A stretch of DNA of 64,000 nucleotides from Owenia fusiformis. Lineage: Eukaryota > Annelida > Polychaeta > Sabellida > Oweniidae. Below the pieces are notes generated by a model. The model worked only from the letters and a program-made list of their open reading frames with translations. It had not been told where the DNA came from and made no database searches. Location of the stretch: contig CAIIXF020000001.1 in assembly GCA_903813345.2 (NCBI GenBank), positions 2,048,001 through 2,112,000 of the forward strand, in the 5' to 3' direction. This document shows, in pieces, positions 1 through 11,093 of the stretch (the stretch's first letter is position 1; each line of letters starts with the position of its first letter). A program made the translations under genes and the position numbers.

Positions 1-1589
1 TGTAGTTGTACAATGATGAGCAAGACAGAAGCGATGCTTACCTTAATGTTGCTTATTTCGTAGCTTTGTAAGCGCTTTTAGTATCTGTTAAACATTGAGC
101 ATCTATTTAGCTCCAGTCAAAATTGTTCGGGAAAATGCAGGAATGATATGGAAAGATTACATGCTCAATTTGAAAATTCAGAAGGGAATTGTTGAGTGGT
201 TTAACATTTTGAGATTGCTGAATATGTACGTTGTGAAGACAATGCAATACCACATAGCATTACAAATCAATCATGCATTATATTTTTATTGACAAATCTA
301 TTGTACTTTTGTACATAAAAGTAAATATTATTGAGACAGATATTATGTCTTGTGAAAATTGTATCACATTTGCACCAATGTCACGCATTTTGTGCAATAC
401 AAATTGAAGATCTCAGTGTAATAGAATAAGACCCAATTGAGCTTATTAAGATTCTCTATCACTTTACTGTCTCATTTAATTGTTAGTGAAAACATTTTAC
501 AAATTAGCATTTATGGATTTTAATTCCCGATTCCTTTTTCACACATTTAATAAGTAATCAGCATTAATTTATTTTTCTACCTCAAATTCAACCTCAAATC
601 CATCTTGTACACATTTCTAGTTTTGATTTTTCATAAATTTTCTTGAGGTCTTCGCACATTTACTGAAATTACCAAAGTATTTTCTATTTAAATGATACAT
701 TTATTGTACATGTTCGGATCATGTATTTATGACAAACCAACAACAGTGAAAACTGACATAATATGCGCTTTCAAATAGAATATTTTCATGTCTTAATTTA
801 TTATAGTCCCAAGTATGTAGTCATATTAAGCTCATGTTATGTCAGGGATCACTAGGTTTAAAATATTCTACCTCACAACAGTATTGACGATTTGCATCTT
901 TACACATTCAGCATTATTTTGTAATATAGTACTTCCTTATATGGAATAATTACCATATTAGGAAAAAAGATGACATCCATATAAGGTATGAAGATTGAAT
1001 GTAGGTTTAGGTAAAAATCATATGTAAATAGTATCTGGGAATTCTGTACAGTTTGACGTTTAGATTACAGGGATTGAACCGGTGCCGTAAAATGAACAAA
1101 CCAACATTAGGTTTATTGTAAATTGTCTTAATTGAACTCATGTATTTTTGAGTGATTCTTATGAAATCTACATAAAATAGTTGCATTTACAGTACAAGCT
1201 ACAATTCCAAGCAACTATTTCCTGTATATTTTATACAGAACTGTATATTGTACCATATTTATTATATAGCTATAGTTTTCTCAAACTTTCATAATCATTA
1301 CAGTATATTGACTTGTAGAGAATCCATCTTAACATGCAACTGAAGCAATATTGATAAAGAAATGACATTTTAGCTTATAAGTATTGTAATTTGATGGCGA
1401 TCACCTAAAACCATATACTCATTAATTTATTGTTATCTTCTACTTTTGAAGTTTGAATAACTAGTATATTCTGATCAGTGTAGAAAGTGTATGTTAAATG
1501 GAAGTAAATCCAATAAATAGTCATGTATAAATTATATCATTTGTTTTTATTGTTGTTTGTTTTCCATAGTCATGAATTGTATATTGTAA
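1..1589. other. AT-rich stretch without a supported gene
   Basis: The stretch is AT-rich with no open frame that resembles a protein and no splice-compatible exon I could recognise. It could be the 3' untranslated or downstream part of a gene lying to the left of the window, but nothing here proves it. Confidence 0.4.
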
Positions 1590-1700
1590 TAGACAGTATA
1601 GTCCAGTTACACCCCCTCAATAAGTTCAAATACCATACTCGTGTATAAAGGATAGTCCAGTTACACTCCCCTCCATAAGTTTGGTAACCCTGATTCCTTT
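1590..1700. repeat. Two direct copies of a GTCCAGTTACAC motif
   Basis: The motif GTCCAGTTACACCCCCTC recurs about 50 bp further on as GTCCAGTTACACTCCCCTCC, each followed by an ATAAGTT-like string. A degraded reverse-complement copy (AAACTTTTGGAGGGGAGTGT) lies near 4889-4908. The material is therefore probably the outer part of an older inverted-repeat element that the 1820-4615 element later entered. Confidence 0.5.
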
Positions 1701-1819
1701 TAAGGACTATTTATGTTTGAAGATTAATTCAAAAAAGCAGAAAACACCAACAGGCTTAATTAAAGGTACACTCCTTCCAACTCCATTGCTTTATTTATAT
1801 GGTTGTTGAAACCTATTAT

Positions 1820-4615
1820 CACGGGATGTCATCGCCTGATTTGGTCAATGTTAGGGAGCAGGTCGTTTTTACAATAAATTTCAATATTTTCACACAAAAT
1901 ATTTTTTTACTGAAAAACTGCTCATTCGCAGAGAAAATGTACTAGCACATGCAATGACAATGTCAATCACGCTTCTGTACGAAATTCGGCGGAAGTCTTT
2001 TATAATCTAATACGAAGTTACTAAAAAAGGCGCGAACGCCCTACACTCAAAATGATCGTTTTTCCATTATAACTTTTTAACGTAATTTAACGAAGGCTTC
2101 TAATTATTATCCAAGATAGTCTAAATACCGATTAAAATATTTCTTACTTCAAACAGATACGCCGTCTTTTATTCAATTTTTTAAAAAATAATAAAAAATA
2201 ACTCTTGTCAATGTTAGGGAGCAGTCAATGTTAGGGAGCAAAATGATTTTATCAGAATATTAAAAATGTAGCAAATGGCCATTTAAAATATGTATGGCAT
2301 TTATAAACTAAACAATATTGTTTGAATGATTATTTTAAACCCCTTGCCTTAACAAAATTTAACAAAATCGATAAAAAAATTGTTTTGCATTTTTGTTATC
2401 TTCAGAAAATGGACTCTCAAAGATTTTTGACGAAGGAAAGTTAATTATTATCATGGATAATCTCAGTACATATTGAAATATTTCTTACTTCAAACAGGTA
2501 CACCTTTCTTTAATTTTTTTTAAATAATAAAAAATAAGTATGATCAATGTGGCGGAGCAAACAATGCAGTGGGGCGAAATGGTTTTATCAGAATATCAGA
2601 GTAATTGGCCTTTACAAACATGTATGTCATTTATAAACTAGACAAGATTGTATGATTGTTTTATACCCCTTGGTATAAACCTTACAAGCATACAGTATTG
2701 CTCAGCACAATATACACAATTTAACCAGATACAATAATTACATGACATCTCCCTTTATTCATGATATTGTATTTAAATAAATGAGCTCATCTTTGTATAT
2801 AAATTATTGTTTTGAAATAGACCGGTAACACTTAAAGAAAGTCTAAAACTTTGTCCAATCATATTTTAGAAATGTTAGAATAATAAAACATTTTGGGACT
2901 TCACACATTTTCAACCCAAATATAGACATAAATTAAGCTGATTGTCTTTCAAGTATAGCTCAGCAAGCAGCACAAAAATTGAATATTAGGAAAAAATACC
3001 GTCACTTCTCTTGAACAACTAAAAATTCTTTCCAAAGTGTTATTTTTTCACCAATTACTAATTTGCAAATTAATCTGAAATGTCAAGTCCAATTTTCACT
3101 GAATCCTTTATTTTCGAGAAATCAGTTTTATAGTGTGTCGAGTCCGATCTTGCCCTATCGAATCCGAACTTGCCCCAATGAGTCCAACGGAGTCCCATGG
3201 TTGATGACTTTGCCCCATCAAGTCCCAACGTGCCCCATCGAACCCCATGGAGTCCCATCAAATCCCACCTTGCCCCATTGGTGTATGTTGGGCTTCACAT
3301 AACATGTGACCTGATCGGAAATCCCACGATGCCCCAGGGAAAGAATGAACATGTTCATTCTCGATGGGGCAAGATGGGACTCCGTGGGATTTTGCCCCAT
3401 CGAATCCCATCGAGTCCAACGTGGGACCTCATGGGACTCGATGGGGCAAGATTATATGCAAGTTGGGGCAAAATCCGACGGAGTCCCATTGATTCCCACG
3501 GACTTCATGGGGCAAAATCCCAAAAGGTCCCACTAGGTCCCACGCCATGTTAAGTCTATGGAGGTCCCAACTTGTCCCATTGGTGTATACCGGGCTTTAG
3601 AGTATCATTAGCAAGTGGTACACATATAACAGAGATCGGTTATATACTGCATTGTCTGAGTATTGACAAATTGAAGTATACGTGTAAAAATCTACTATCA
3701 TACATGTAACTGCGCAATGAGCCCTTCATAGCGTTTGTGCCAGCTATCAGGTGATACCCGGTCGTAAAGATAAGTGCGAGACTAACTCTCTTACTTTAAT
3801 ACTAGGAAAATATCAAATCATAGAACTGAAGGATGTCGGAGATTTCTCAAGCCTATATATCAGTTCAGATAATTTATCATCCACAATTTAGGATTGTGAA
3901 CTGATGACATCATCAAAAAGTGTATATAACGATACATCCATTCATTTACAGTTAGAGGTCAACGAATAAAGAAGGAATGGTTCGCATCTAAATATTTCTA
4001 AAACGAACGTAAACAGGATTTAGCTGAAAATAAAAAATGCAAAATAACCTTTTCAATGATTTTCTTACAATTTTAACGCTTTCCTCCCCAAAGGGTATCA
4101 AATAATCATACAAACAAAATTGTTCAGTTTATAAATGCCATACATATTTTAAATGGCCATTTGCTACATTTTTAATATTCTGATAAAATCATTTTGCTCC
4201 CTAACATTGACTGCTCCCTAACATCGACAAGAGTTATTTTTTATTATTTTTTAAAAAATTGAATAAAAGACGGCGTATCTGTTTGAAGTAAGAAATATTT
4301 TAATCGGTATTTAGACTATCTTGGATAATAATTAGAAGCCTTCGTTAAATTACGTTAAAAAGTTATAATGGAAAAACGATCATTTTGAGTGTAGGGCGTT
4401 CGCGCCTTTTTTAGTAACTTCGTATTAGATTATAAAAGACTTCCGCCGAATTTAGTACAGAAGCGTGATTGACATTGTCATTGCATGTGCTAGTACATTT
4501 TCTCTGCGAATGAGCAGTTTTTCAGTAAAAAAATATTTTGTGTGAAAATATTGAAATTTATTGTAAAAACGACCTGCTCCCTAACATTGACCAAATCAGG
4601 CGATGACATCCCGTG
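1820..4615. mobile_element. 2.8-kb foldback DNA element with about 530-bp inverted arms
   Basis: Bases 1820 to about 2345 recur almost without change in reverse complement at about 4090 to 4615. Both ends read CACGGGATGTCATCGCC inward. The element is flanked by ATTAT on both sides (1815-1819 and 4616-4620), which fits a 5-bp target-site duplication. Inside the left arm, 2120-2345 is repeated in diverged form at about 2470-2670. The centre (3150-3600) holds a GC-richer block of GGGACTC/GATGGGGC repeats. No transposase is encoded, so it would depend on one supplied elsewhere. The high arm identity suggests recent insertion or arm homogenisation. Termini starting CAC with a 5-bp duplication resemble Transib-type elements, but that assignment is only inference; because of end ambiguity a 3-bp TTA duplication is also possible. 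Confidence 0.85.
3150..3600. repeat. Degenerate GGGACTC / GATGGGGCAA repeat block, both orientations
   Basis: Many imperfect copies of TGCCCCATCGA, GAGTCCCA and their complements are packed into about 450 bp at the centre of the foldback element. Copies on the left half run mostly as CCCCATC, later ones as GATGGGGC, so the block can itself fold. Its base composition is clearly more GC-rich than its surroundings. Open frames crossing it are by-products of the repeat. Confidence 0.7.
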
Positions 4616-4620
4616 ATTAT

Positions 4621-6778
4621 ACTTAGTAAAACAAATATAAGAAAATATTTTGGTTAGATCAAACTGATTTAAAAATTCAGTTGTCATTTCCTACTTATTA
4701 TACACAAATTAAGAGTCGGTGACATCACATTATATTTCAATATGACAACCCAGTTGAAATGAACAATACATTTTCAATGATCATATTCAACCTAAACAAA
4801 AACCCTTTTCATATTTACACATGCATTGATAGTTCAATATTGGCTCTCAAAAGGAATCTCCAGAGTCCAACAGAGAAGTTGGCATTGCCAAACTTTTGGA
4901 GGGGAGTGTAAGACAAGTACCCCAAACTCGCACATCTCTGCCCCATGCAACTAGAAACTAGATACTTGGTATTACAACATACAACTTGTATCAAGTCCCT
5001 GTGGACCCCCTAACATAGAAATATACACAATAAATAGGAAGAAGTAGCACAACCCTATGATGGACTACATTATTTAAATCGACTATGACAATCATTTGAT
5101 TTCAAAATACATTTAAAGATGGCGTATCAGTACAATGGACTAAAATGATTATTCACAAAAGCTTGCATTGAGTGACTCGTTGAGTCTGAAAAATAACATG
5201 AATGGGATGTAATATTACGCTCATCATATTATATTATTAATAACTTGGAACTTATAAAATACTAAAAAATAGATACTGTCTCATTTTTCAAGCTGCTCTT
5301 ATTAAATACAAGACACAACATTCCACGCATAACATGCATACCAAAACTACCATTGAGATAATGCATCTTTTATTACAATCATGTATATTATAAAAGAATA
5401 AAAAAAACTCCAGCATTAATAGTCCTTTATAGCCCTTAATATTCCCTTGCCCTACCCACCTTGTAAAGTAGGTGGGGTGGGGGACACAAGGGGGGGGGTC
5501 TAGCGACCTAATACAAGACTAACCTGCAAGATACACATCCGAGGACTGGGAATTCAGTACTAAAGTATAAAATCCAATAGCTCTGGTTTATGATTGTATT
5601 TCATTCTTCCAGTGATCATCCTATCCTTTCATATATGTAATTGCAAAGTATAAAAACTAATAAAATTCAGTCAACCTGATATGAAAACACATGTGACAAA
5701 CATACCTCATTTTATAAAAAGGTGCTCATTGTCATTTATGTTTGATTTCACTCATAAAATGCCATTAATGTACTCTTGTTAATTCCTGTAGCATTCAACG
5801 ATATTCCAATGGGCTAATATTCTGCAGTATTTTCCAACTATTATGTATATTAATAACTATTGTACCCAGTCATCATTCTCCATAATGTGATTACCAAACT
5901 GTCACTTTGTATCATTACAATCTCATATTATAAAAGAGGAAAAAATCAGGCAGATAATCAAGCCCCCGTGCCCCCCTGCCATAGCTTTTGTGCAGAGATG
6001 TTGCCATTTAAATAAAACCTTTTGAAAGTGATCTTCAAATTCTCCAAAAACAAATTGTTAACAGGGGTTTTCCCAGATTAAAAAATGTGGTACAGTAAAT
6101 CTAAATAAGTGTGGCAAAATGTTAAGTGAGGTTTATAACTACATTCATTTCCACAGATTTAGTTGAAAAACACGTCATTATATAATGTTAAAATTGCTGA
6201 GGCAGATGCCTCAACTACTTCATACCTGACTAGACACATGGGTACATTATGTAACTCAATGGTTTGCATCATTAATTTTAATACTGCTCACAAAGTCAAA
6301 GTTCAGTTTGTGTCAGTTTTCCAATGAGTAAGCCAATGGATTATATACTGCTCCCTAAAATCTATGATGTACAGAAAAACATGTCCAATCAAAACACTAA
6401 TGGAACTGGTCAAAAGTGTTGGATTTACATACATTAGATTTCAATGGTTTTTTAATATGGAAGTCTCTAATGATTAAAAATGGAACGAAAAATAGTGTCC
6501 AGATTGAGAATGGTCAGATTAGAGAGGTGTTCAGTATATACAGGTTTTAATGTACATCATTTGATTGCATTACATTGAGTGAAAATGTATTGTCTACAGG
6601 GTGTCAGAAATGTATGGCTTCCAATCCAGCACACTGATAGTAAATGTATATCTCAAAAATATACATCAATCTTGTATTTTTGAGCATCAGAATTTAAAGA
6701 ACTGTGCATAACAATTCTTGAAATTGTTCAATTATTGTGCAGATCTGATTATAAAATTGATTCTTGGGCATCAGTCAT
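4621..6778. other. Intergenic, AT-rich, with a G-rich tract
   Basis: No gene is seen. A strongly G-rich run (GGTGGGGTGGGGG and a run of nine G) lies at about 5468-5500. Near 6480-6545 there is the right half of a pogo-like inverted-repeat element (gtgttcag...caggtttta), whose left end I could not place. The minus-strand gene that ends at 6889 probably has its 3' untranslated region somewhere in this stretch. Confidence 0.4.
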
Positions 6779-6888
6779 TATTACTACTGCTTAAGTCCTT
6801 CATTGCTTCAGTAATACTGTCAGATGTGCCTGTAAGAGCCATGAGCATATGAGCTTGTTGCTGTTCTATGGGTAGTGCTCACTTCCTA
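6779..6888 (-). pseudogene. Partial tandem copy of the terminal coding exon
   Basis: The segment repeats the 3' half of the neighbouring exon (about 6895-6995) with only a few substitutions. On the minus strand it still reads LPIEQQQAHMLMALTG and ends in a stop after a short Ser/Asn run. It lies directly downstream of the real stop codon, so it would be untranslated. It is a local duplication of about 110 bp. Confidence 0.7.
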
Positions 6889-7857
6889 TTAATCATTACT
6901 ACTACTGCTTAAGTCCTTCATTGCCTCAGTAATACTGTCAGATGTGCCTGTAAGAGCCATGAGCATATGAGCTTGTTGCTGTTCTATTGGTAATGCACAT
7001 TCCCCATCCCAATGTGCTTGGCTATAGGAATGTGACTGGAAAAAAAGATGACAAAGCATATGAATTTTTACAAATTCAAAGAAGACTTTTGACAAATACA
7101 TACATTAAAGTCTCAGTCGACCCTAGAACTACCACAACAGGCTAGCGACAAACTATCCTTGGGGGTTAATAATAGACACTTTGTAAAGTTAGAATTTCTA
7201 AATTGATGACCCTAGTTATAGTTATACTTTGTATGGAATAAATTATTTGAGTAGCTATATCATACCATATCTGTATCTCTGTTCCATATTTTATTGCACA
7301 TTCCTGAACAGATTGGACATGGTCGCGTCATTGGATGTCCCCCACATTCAGAGCATCCTGGACTCACACCTCCTTCATACCAACAAACACCACACCTGGA
7401 ATCAATCATTAATTAGAGTGAATGCCCAAACAGGTCACATGCATAGAGGAAGAGGGAATGCCTAGACTAGAATGAGGCCCCTTGGATTCAGGGAATCCCC
7501 AGCATACCCTTTTTGAAGAACATGCATTCTTGAAGAAGATTCAAGATGCATTCAGAAGAATGTATCTAGCTTGGATTGCATAACCTTGGAAAAATAGTAC
7601 CATATTGTATGGTATGGTATGGTATGGTATGGTATGGTATGGTATTGGCATGTATATCATACAACTTTTACTCACGTCCTACATGTATTTATCCAGCGTT
7701 GATACTCATCAGATTGTCTAAGTTGTTTTACTTGTTGTTCAGTCTCTACCTGGGCTTGCCTCTTATACTCATCAGGGGAGATTTGCTGAGCATAAATGTG
7801 TGGATTAAACTCCTCCATTTGGTCTGGTGATCTGTCAACACTGTACAATTGCTTGAC
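6889..7857 (-). CDS. Cys-rich pinocchio-like protein, last three coding exons (5' part not found)
   Basis: Three exons on the minus strand join in phase: 7676-7857 (preceded by an AG acceptor, followed by GTGAGT), 7266-7395 and 7035-6889 ending in TAA. The product has an acidic/Gln-rich stretch (PDEYKRQAQVETEQQVKQLR), then a Cys-rich module with CxxC-type pairs (TCGVCWYEGG, CSECGGHPM, CPICSGMC) that looks zinc-binding. After this come AHWDGECALP and an acidic Ser-rich end. The layout resembles the animal 'pinocchio' Cys-rich family as I remember it, which is a tentative name only. No function is inferred beyond likely zinc binding. The initiating exon must lie between 7858 and about 9500 but was not identified. 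The terminal exon is partly duplicated just downstream. Confidence 0.75.
7598..7645. repeat. TATGG pentanucleotide microsatellite
   Basis: About nine uninterrupted copies of TATGG lie in the intron of the minus-strand pinocchio-like gene, roughly 30 bp from a splice donor. Confidence 0.9.
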
Positions 7858-8259
7858 CTTTAAACAGCACTAGAATGTGTACAAGTACATCAGTAACAAG
7901 AACCAGTTAGGTTTTTGTCATCCAGATCTATATTAGTCTCAGTCCAGATTAAGAATCGATTCCATTGGGTTAAATCAAATCTGCTTATGTCTAACAATCA
8001 ATCAGCCACTTTATGTTCATTGATTCCAATTGTGGACTTGTATGTATGAAGATAGTGACAATGACATCAAACATGTATATAAGCTGAGTCTTCTCAAAGG
8101 TATCTGAAAGAAAAAAAAACAAACACTTGAGAACCCTTGAGATAATTTTCAATATAATTGCTATATGAGAGGTCATTCCCAAATGGTCACTAGAATGGTA
8201 CTATATAGCACCATACATGTATGTGGGCCATGCATATAGTACTCGTTCACACGTATGTA

Positions 8260-8580
8260 CTGGTGATCCACTCGATTACGCTGGTTCGTTTCAGTAACAT
8301 AATGTCGGAAAGTCGAAGCATGGGCTCAATCAGGTGGTAGAGCCCATGGTCGAAGGTATTTCGAAAAACAGTTAAGATCTGCACTTTTAACCCATACCGT
8401 TAATGTAACTTAAGTGAGGAATTAAATCGACGATTCTGTTGTCTTCTGAGCTATTTTTTCGCAAACATGTACATTTTCTAAACTATATGATACTGATACA
8501 CGTTTGTAAGAAAAAATGTCGTGGGGATTCTGCCTACAACGTGTGAAATAAGGAACCAGCGTAATCGAGCGGATCACCAG
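8260..8580. mobile_element. 321-bp TA-flanked MITE
   Basis: The ends are inverted repeats, CTGGTGATCCACTCGATTAC and its near complement GTAATCGAGCGGATCACCAG, about 28 bp long with one mismatch. TA occurs immediately outside each end (8258-8259 and 8581-8582). This is the insertion signature of the Tc1/mariner superfamily. No coding sequence is present. Confidence 0.8.
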
Positions 8581-8838
8581 TAGTGCAATGCAAGGAGAGA
8601 CACTCAATGGTTACTGATGTGTTCATTCGGATGCAATTCGGATTATAGTTGCACATCGATAAATTGCTAACCATGAGTGTCTATCCTCTTTCCATTGCCT
8701 ACAACATGAACCTGTATCAACTACTGACATCTATTGGGTGGTCGAACCTGGGGTCAAACCTGAAAGAATATTCACAATTCTGAAGTTTCTCTATAACTAC
8801 ATGGTGTACATGGTTATAAGCCCAGGTTTGCCAATGTA

Positions 8839-9229
8839 AAGTCCATTTCACTGCTTCATTTCGTCAGTAGAACGGCAAAAATAAGAAATTGGGAGACCAT
8901 TGTGCAATAATATATGGAAAAGTATATTCATAATGTACATGAATGACATTTGTATATTTCAGATTTTTTAGTTTTTTGTGCAATAAGCCTGTGCCGTCTT
9001 GTAATTTGAAGAATTTCAGCCATGTTAATCTTATTGAAAATAACATGGCAGAGAAACATCCAAATATAAGAGGCCAGACACTTTATAAGCCAAACTAGAA
9101 GCAATCCAAGATATACAAGTGTCATTCATGTACATTATGAATATACTTTTCCATATATTATTGTACAATGGTCTCCGAATCTCTTATTTTTGCCGTTCTA
9201 CTGACGAAATGAAGCAGTGAAATGGACTT
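8839..9229. mobile_element. 391-bp foldback MITE with about 115-bp arms
   Basis: Bases 8839-8953 and 9116-9229 are near-perfect reverse complements (for example AAGTCCATTTCACTGCTTC inward at both ends). TA flanks each side, which again fits Tc1/mariner-type insertion. The loop of about 160 bp is AT-rich and non-coding. Confidence 0.8.
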
Positions 9230-9423
9230 TATGTCAGCTGAGAGATGTCAGTAAAGAGTCAAGTTCCTGTGAAATACATTTGTCAAATAGCTTATTTTCT
9301 GCCTCTGTCCTCAAATAGAATACCATTAGAAATTACTTAATAAGATCACATATCAGATACCACCACATAAATGGTTAAAAGACATAATAACAAAAGAAAA
9401 TAGAAATGTCAAAAAATATTTAC

Positions 9424-9500
9424 TTACTTCCGGGTTTGGTAGTTTTCTATTTCCGGGTTCCGGTTAACGACAACCCCGGTGAGTCTAAGCGCCATTTTTG
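9424..9500. promoter_or_regulatory. Probable divergent promoter with ETS-type sites
   Basis: A short GC-richer island carries three CCGG(A/G)-type cores: ACTTCCGGG at 9426, TTTCCGGG near 9450 and TTCCGG near 9458. A good splice donor (GTGAGT, 9479) follows on the plus strand, as expected for a non-coding first exon of the RBBP8 gene downstream. On the minus strand AAAATGGCGC lies close by, so the same island could start the pinocchio-like gene. ETS cores in TATA-less animal promoters are well known; transcription here is inference. Confidence 0.4.
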
Positions 9501-10195
9501 ATTTTGTGTTTTTGTAAAATCAGGTATGTTTATTCGTATAACAGTTAAATGATATACAGTTATTGTATGTTCATTGTAAAATAATATATTTAAGCTTTTC
9601 AGAATTCAAAAGAATGGTGAATGGAACATCAGTTCTATTCAATGAGTGAGCAATGACTATTTGAAAGTAACTCTGATATTTTCATGAGCAGATTTTTTAT
9701 GAAACTGAGAGATTATTTTGTGATTGATAGGCTAGTATTGTACAATTTGTATTGGCCCATTACCTCAGTCTTGGGGCGTCAACTCAAACAGGAAATTACC
9801 GATGGTTATGATTTGTCAATGTACAGAATGTTTTGATTTGATGGGCAGTTGGTTGAATTGTCACCCCTTCGTAATTCATTGGATAAATCGAGATGACGGG
9901 TACAAAGACTGAGTTGACAGCACAGATAATGGGAAGTTCTCCATATATCTACCTATACATAACATAAGGGGGGGGGCTTCTGTTCACTATGGTTGACAGG
10001 TACGAAACTGACTTGATGGGTAACAGAAAATGAAATGACCTCTGAGATGACAACACTACAGTGCTCACCATAAATAAATCACACCTGGATTTGCTGAAGT
10101 GAGGATTTCCCATGTTAAAAAGAAGAGAATTTTCAAGTGGCCGTATATTAGTTGTTGAGAGTATACAAAATATAAAATATACAAAACTTAAGGGA
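9501..10195. other. Presumed 5' intron of the RBBP8 gene, no feature seen
   Basis: AT-rich sequence without coding potential or clear repeats. There is a short run of seven to eight G near 9970. It would be the start of the first intron if the 9424-9478 exon is real. Confidence 0.3.
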
Positions 10196-10499
10196 TGTGT
10201 ATCTAGAGGTCGCAACGGTACTGAAAACCAGTACCGGTAACCGTCACGGTAATAACCGTACCGTTACCGAAATACCGGTAAAAATATGTAAGATAAAATG
10301 CCAATGCGCTGCCACCCCCACTTTGTTCCTAGCTCTCTCTGTAGCTTCTCAAGTCTATATGCATACATGGTGCAAGACCGATTTGAACCCATACTGATGA
10401 ACTTCACGAAATACATGTAGTAAGTACCTATTTTACGAATCAAGATGTATTCTTAGTTTTAAATTAAATATTTCAAACCATTTCTCAACTGTATCAATA

Positions 10500-10757
10500 G
10501 CAAGTGAACAATTGGACAGCTATTTGTCATCGGCATCGAAGTTTATTGACTGTCTTGAGGTCTGGAAAGTAAACGGAGGAAAATATCCTGATGTGGCGAG
10601 TTTGGCTGAAACATATCATGCTATTCCTGCGTCATCCGTGTCAAGTGAACGTCAGTTCAGTGCAGCTGGCAACATCATCACTTCCAAACGGGCAAGACTT
10701 CAAGCTGAGGTTGTCAATGCCTTGTTGTTCGTAAATGACTATTACAAACATAATTAA
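10500..10757 (+). pseudogene. hAT transposase C-terminal dimerisation fragment
   Basis: The frame reads from a splice-acceptor-like AG at 10500 to a TAA at 10757. It contains EVWKVNGGKYPDVASLAETY and then IPASSVSSERQFSAAGNIIT, the recognisable hAT C-terminal signature (W...YP.LA..., P.SSV.SER.FS.AG), and ends with ALLFVNDYY. In full-length enzymes this region lies after the RNase H-like catalytic fold. The DDE catalytic residues are absent here, so the fragment cannot transpose anything by itself. Confidence 0.85.
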
Positions 10758-10917
10758 TAGGACAACTGAAATAGCTTTTCTCAACTTGCAGCTACAAAAA
10801 TGCGGTTTTCTCCATTGTAAGCCCAACGTAGAGTTCTTGCGATAGCCATTATAAAATAAATGTTAGATAACTGCTAACGGTCATAAATAACGAAACAAAA
10901 CTAACTGATCAATCAAA

Positions 10918-11093
10918 TTGGCCCCCACGTGATAAGTAACGTCATATACAAAATATAGCTTTGGTTTGTTGGTTCCTTAGTAATCACAACGTCACGGCAA
11001 CCATAGGATTGTAGTGTAAACCAAAACAAAACATTTAGGCATTATGACGTTATGGGCCACGTGGGGACCAGTGAGAGATCACGTGGGGGCCAA
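10918..11093. repeat. Palindromic arms with CACGTG inside the hAT element
   Basis: TTGGCCCCCACGTGAT near 10918 is the reverse complement of ATCACGTGGGGGCCAA near 11077. A third CACGTG (GGCCACGTGGGGACC) lies between them. The arms may be a subterminal hAT structure or an inner nested MITE; no clear target duplication separates these options. Confidence 0.6.

Noticed and set aside
4490-4687. 65-codon frame at the right end of the foldback element
   Set aside because: It is read out of the inverted arm; the mirrored arm gives the same residues, and nothing resembles a transposase.
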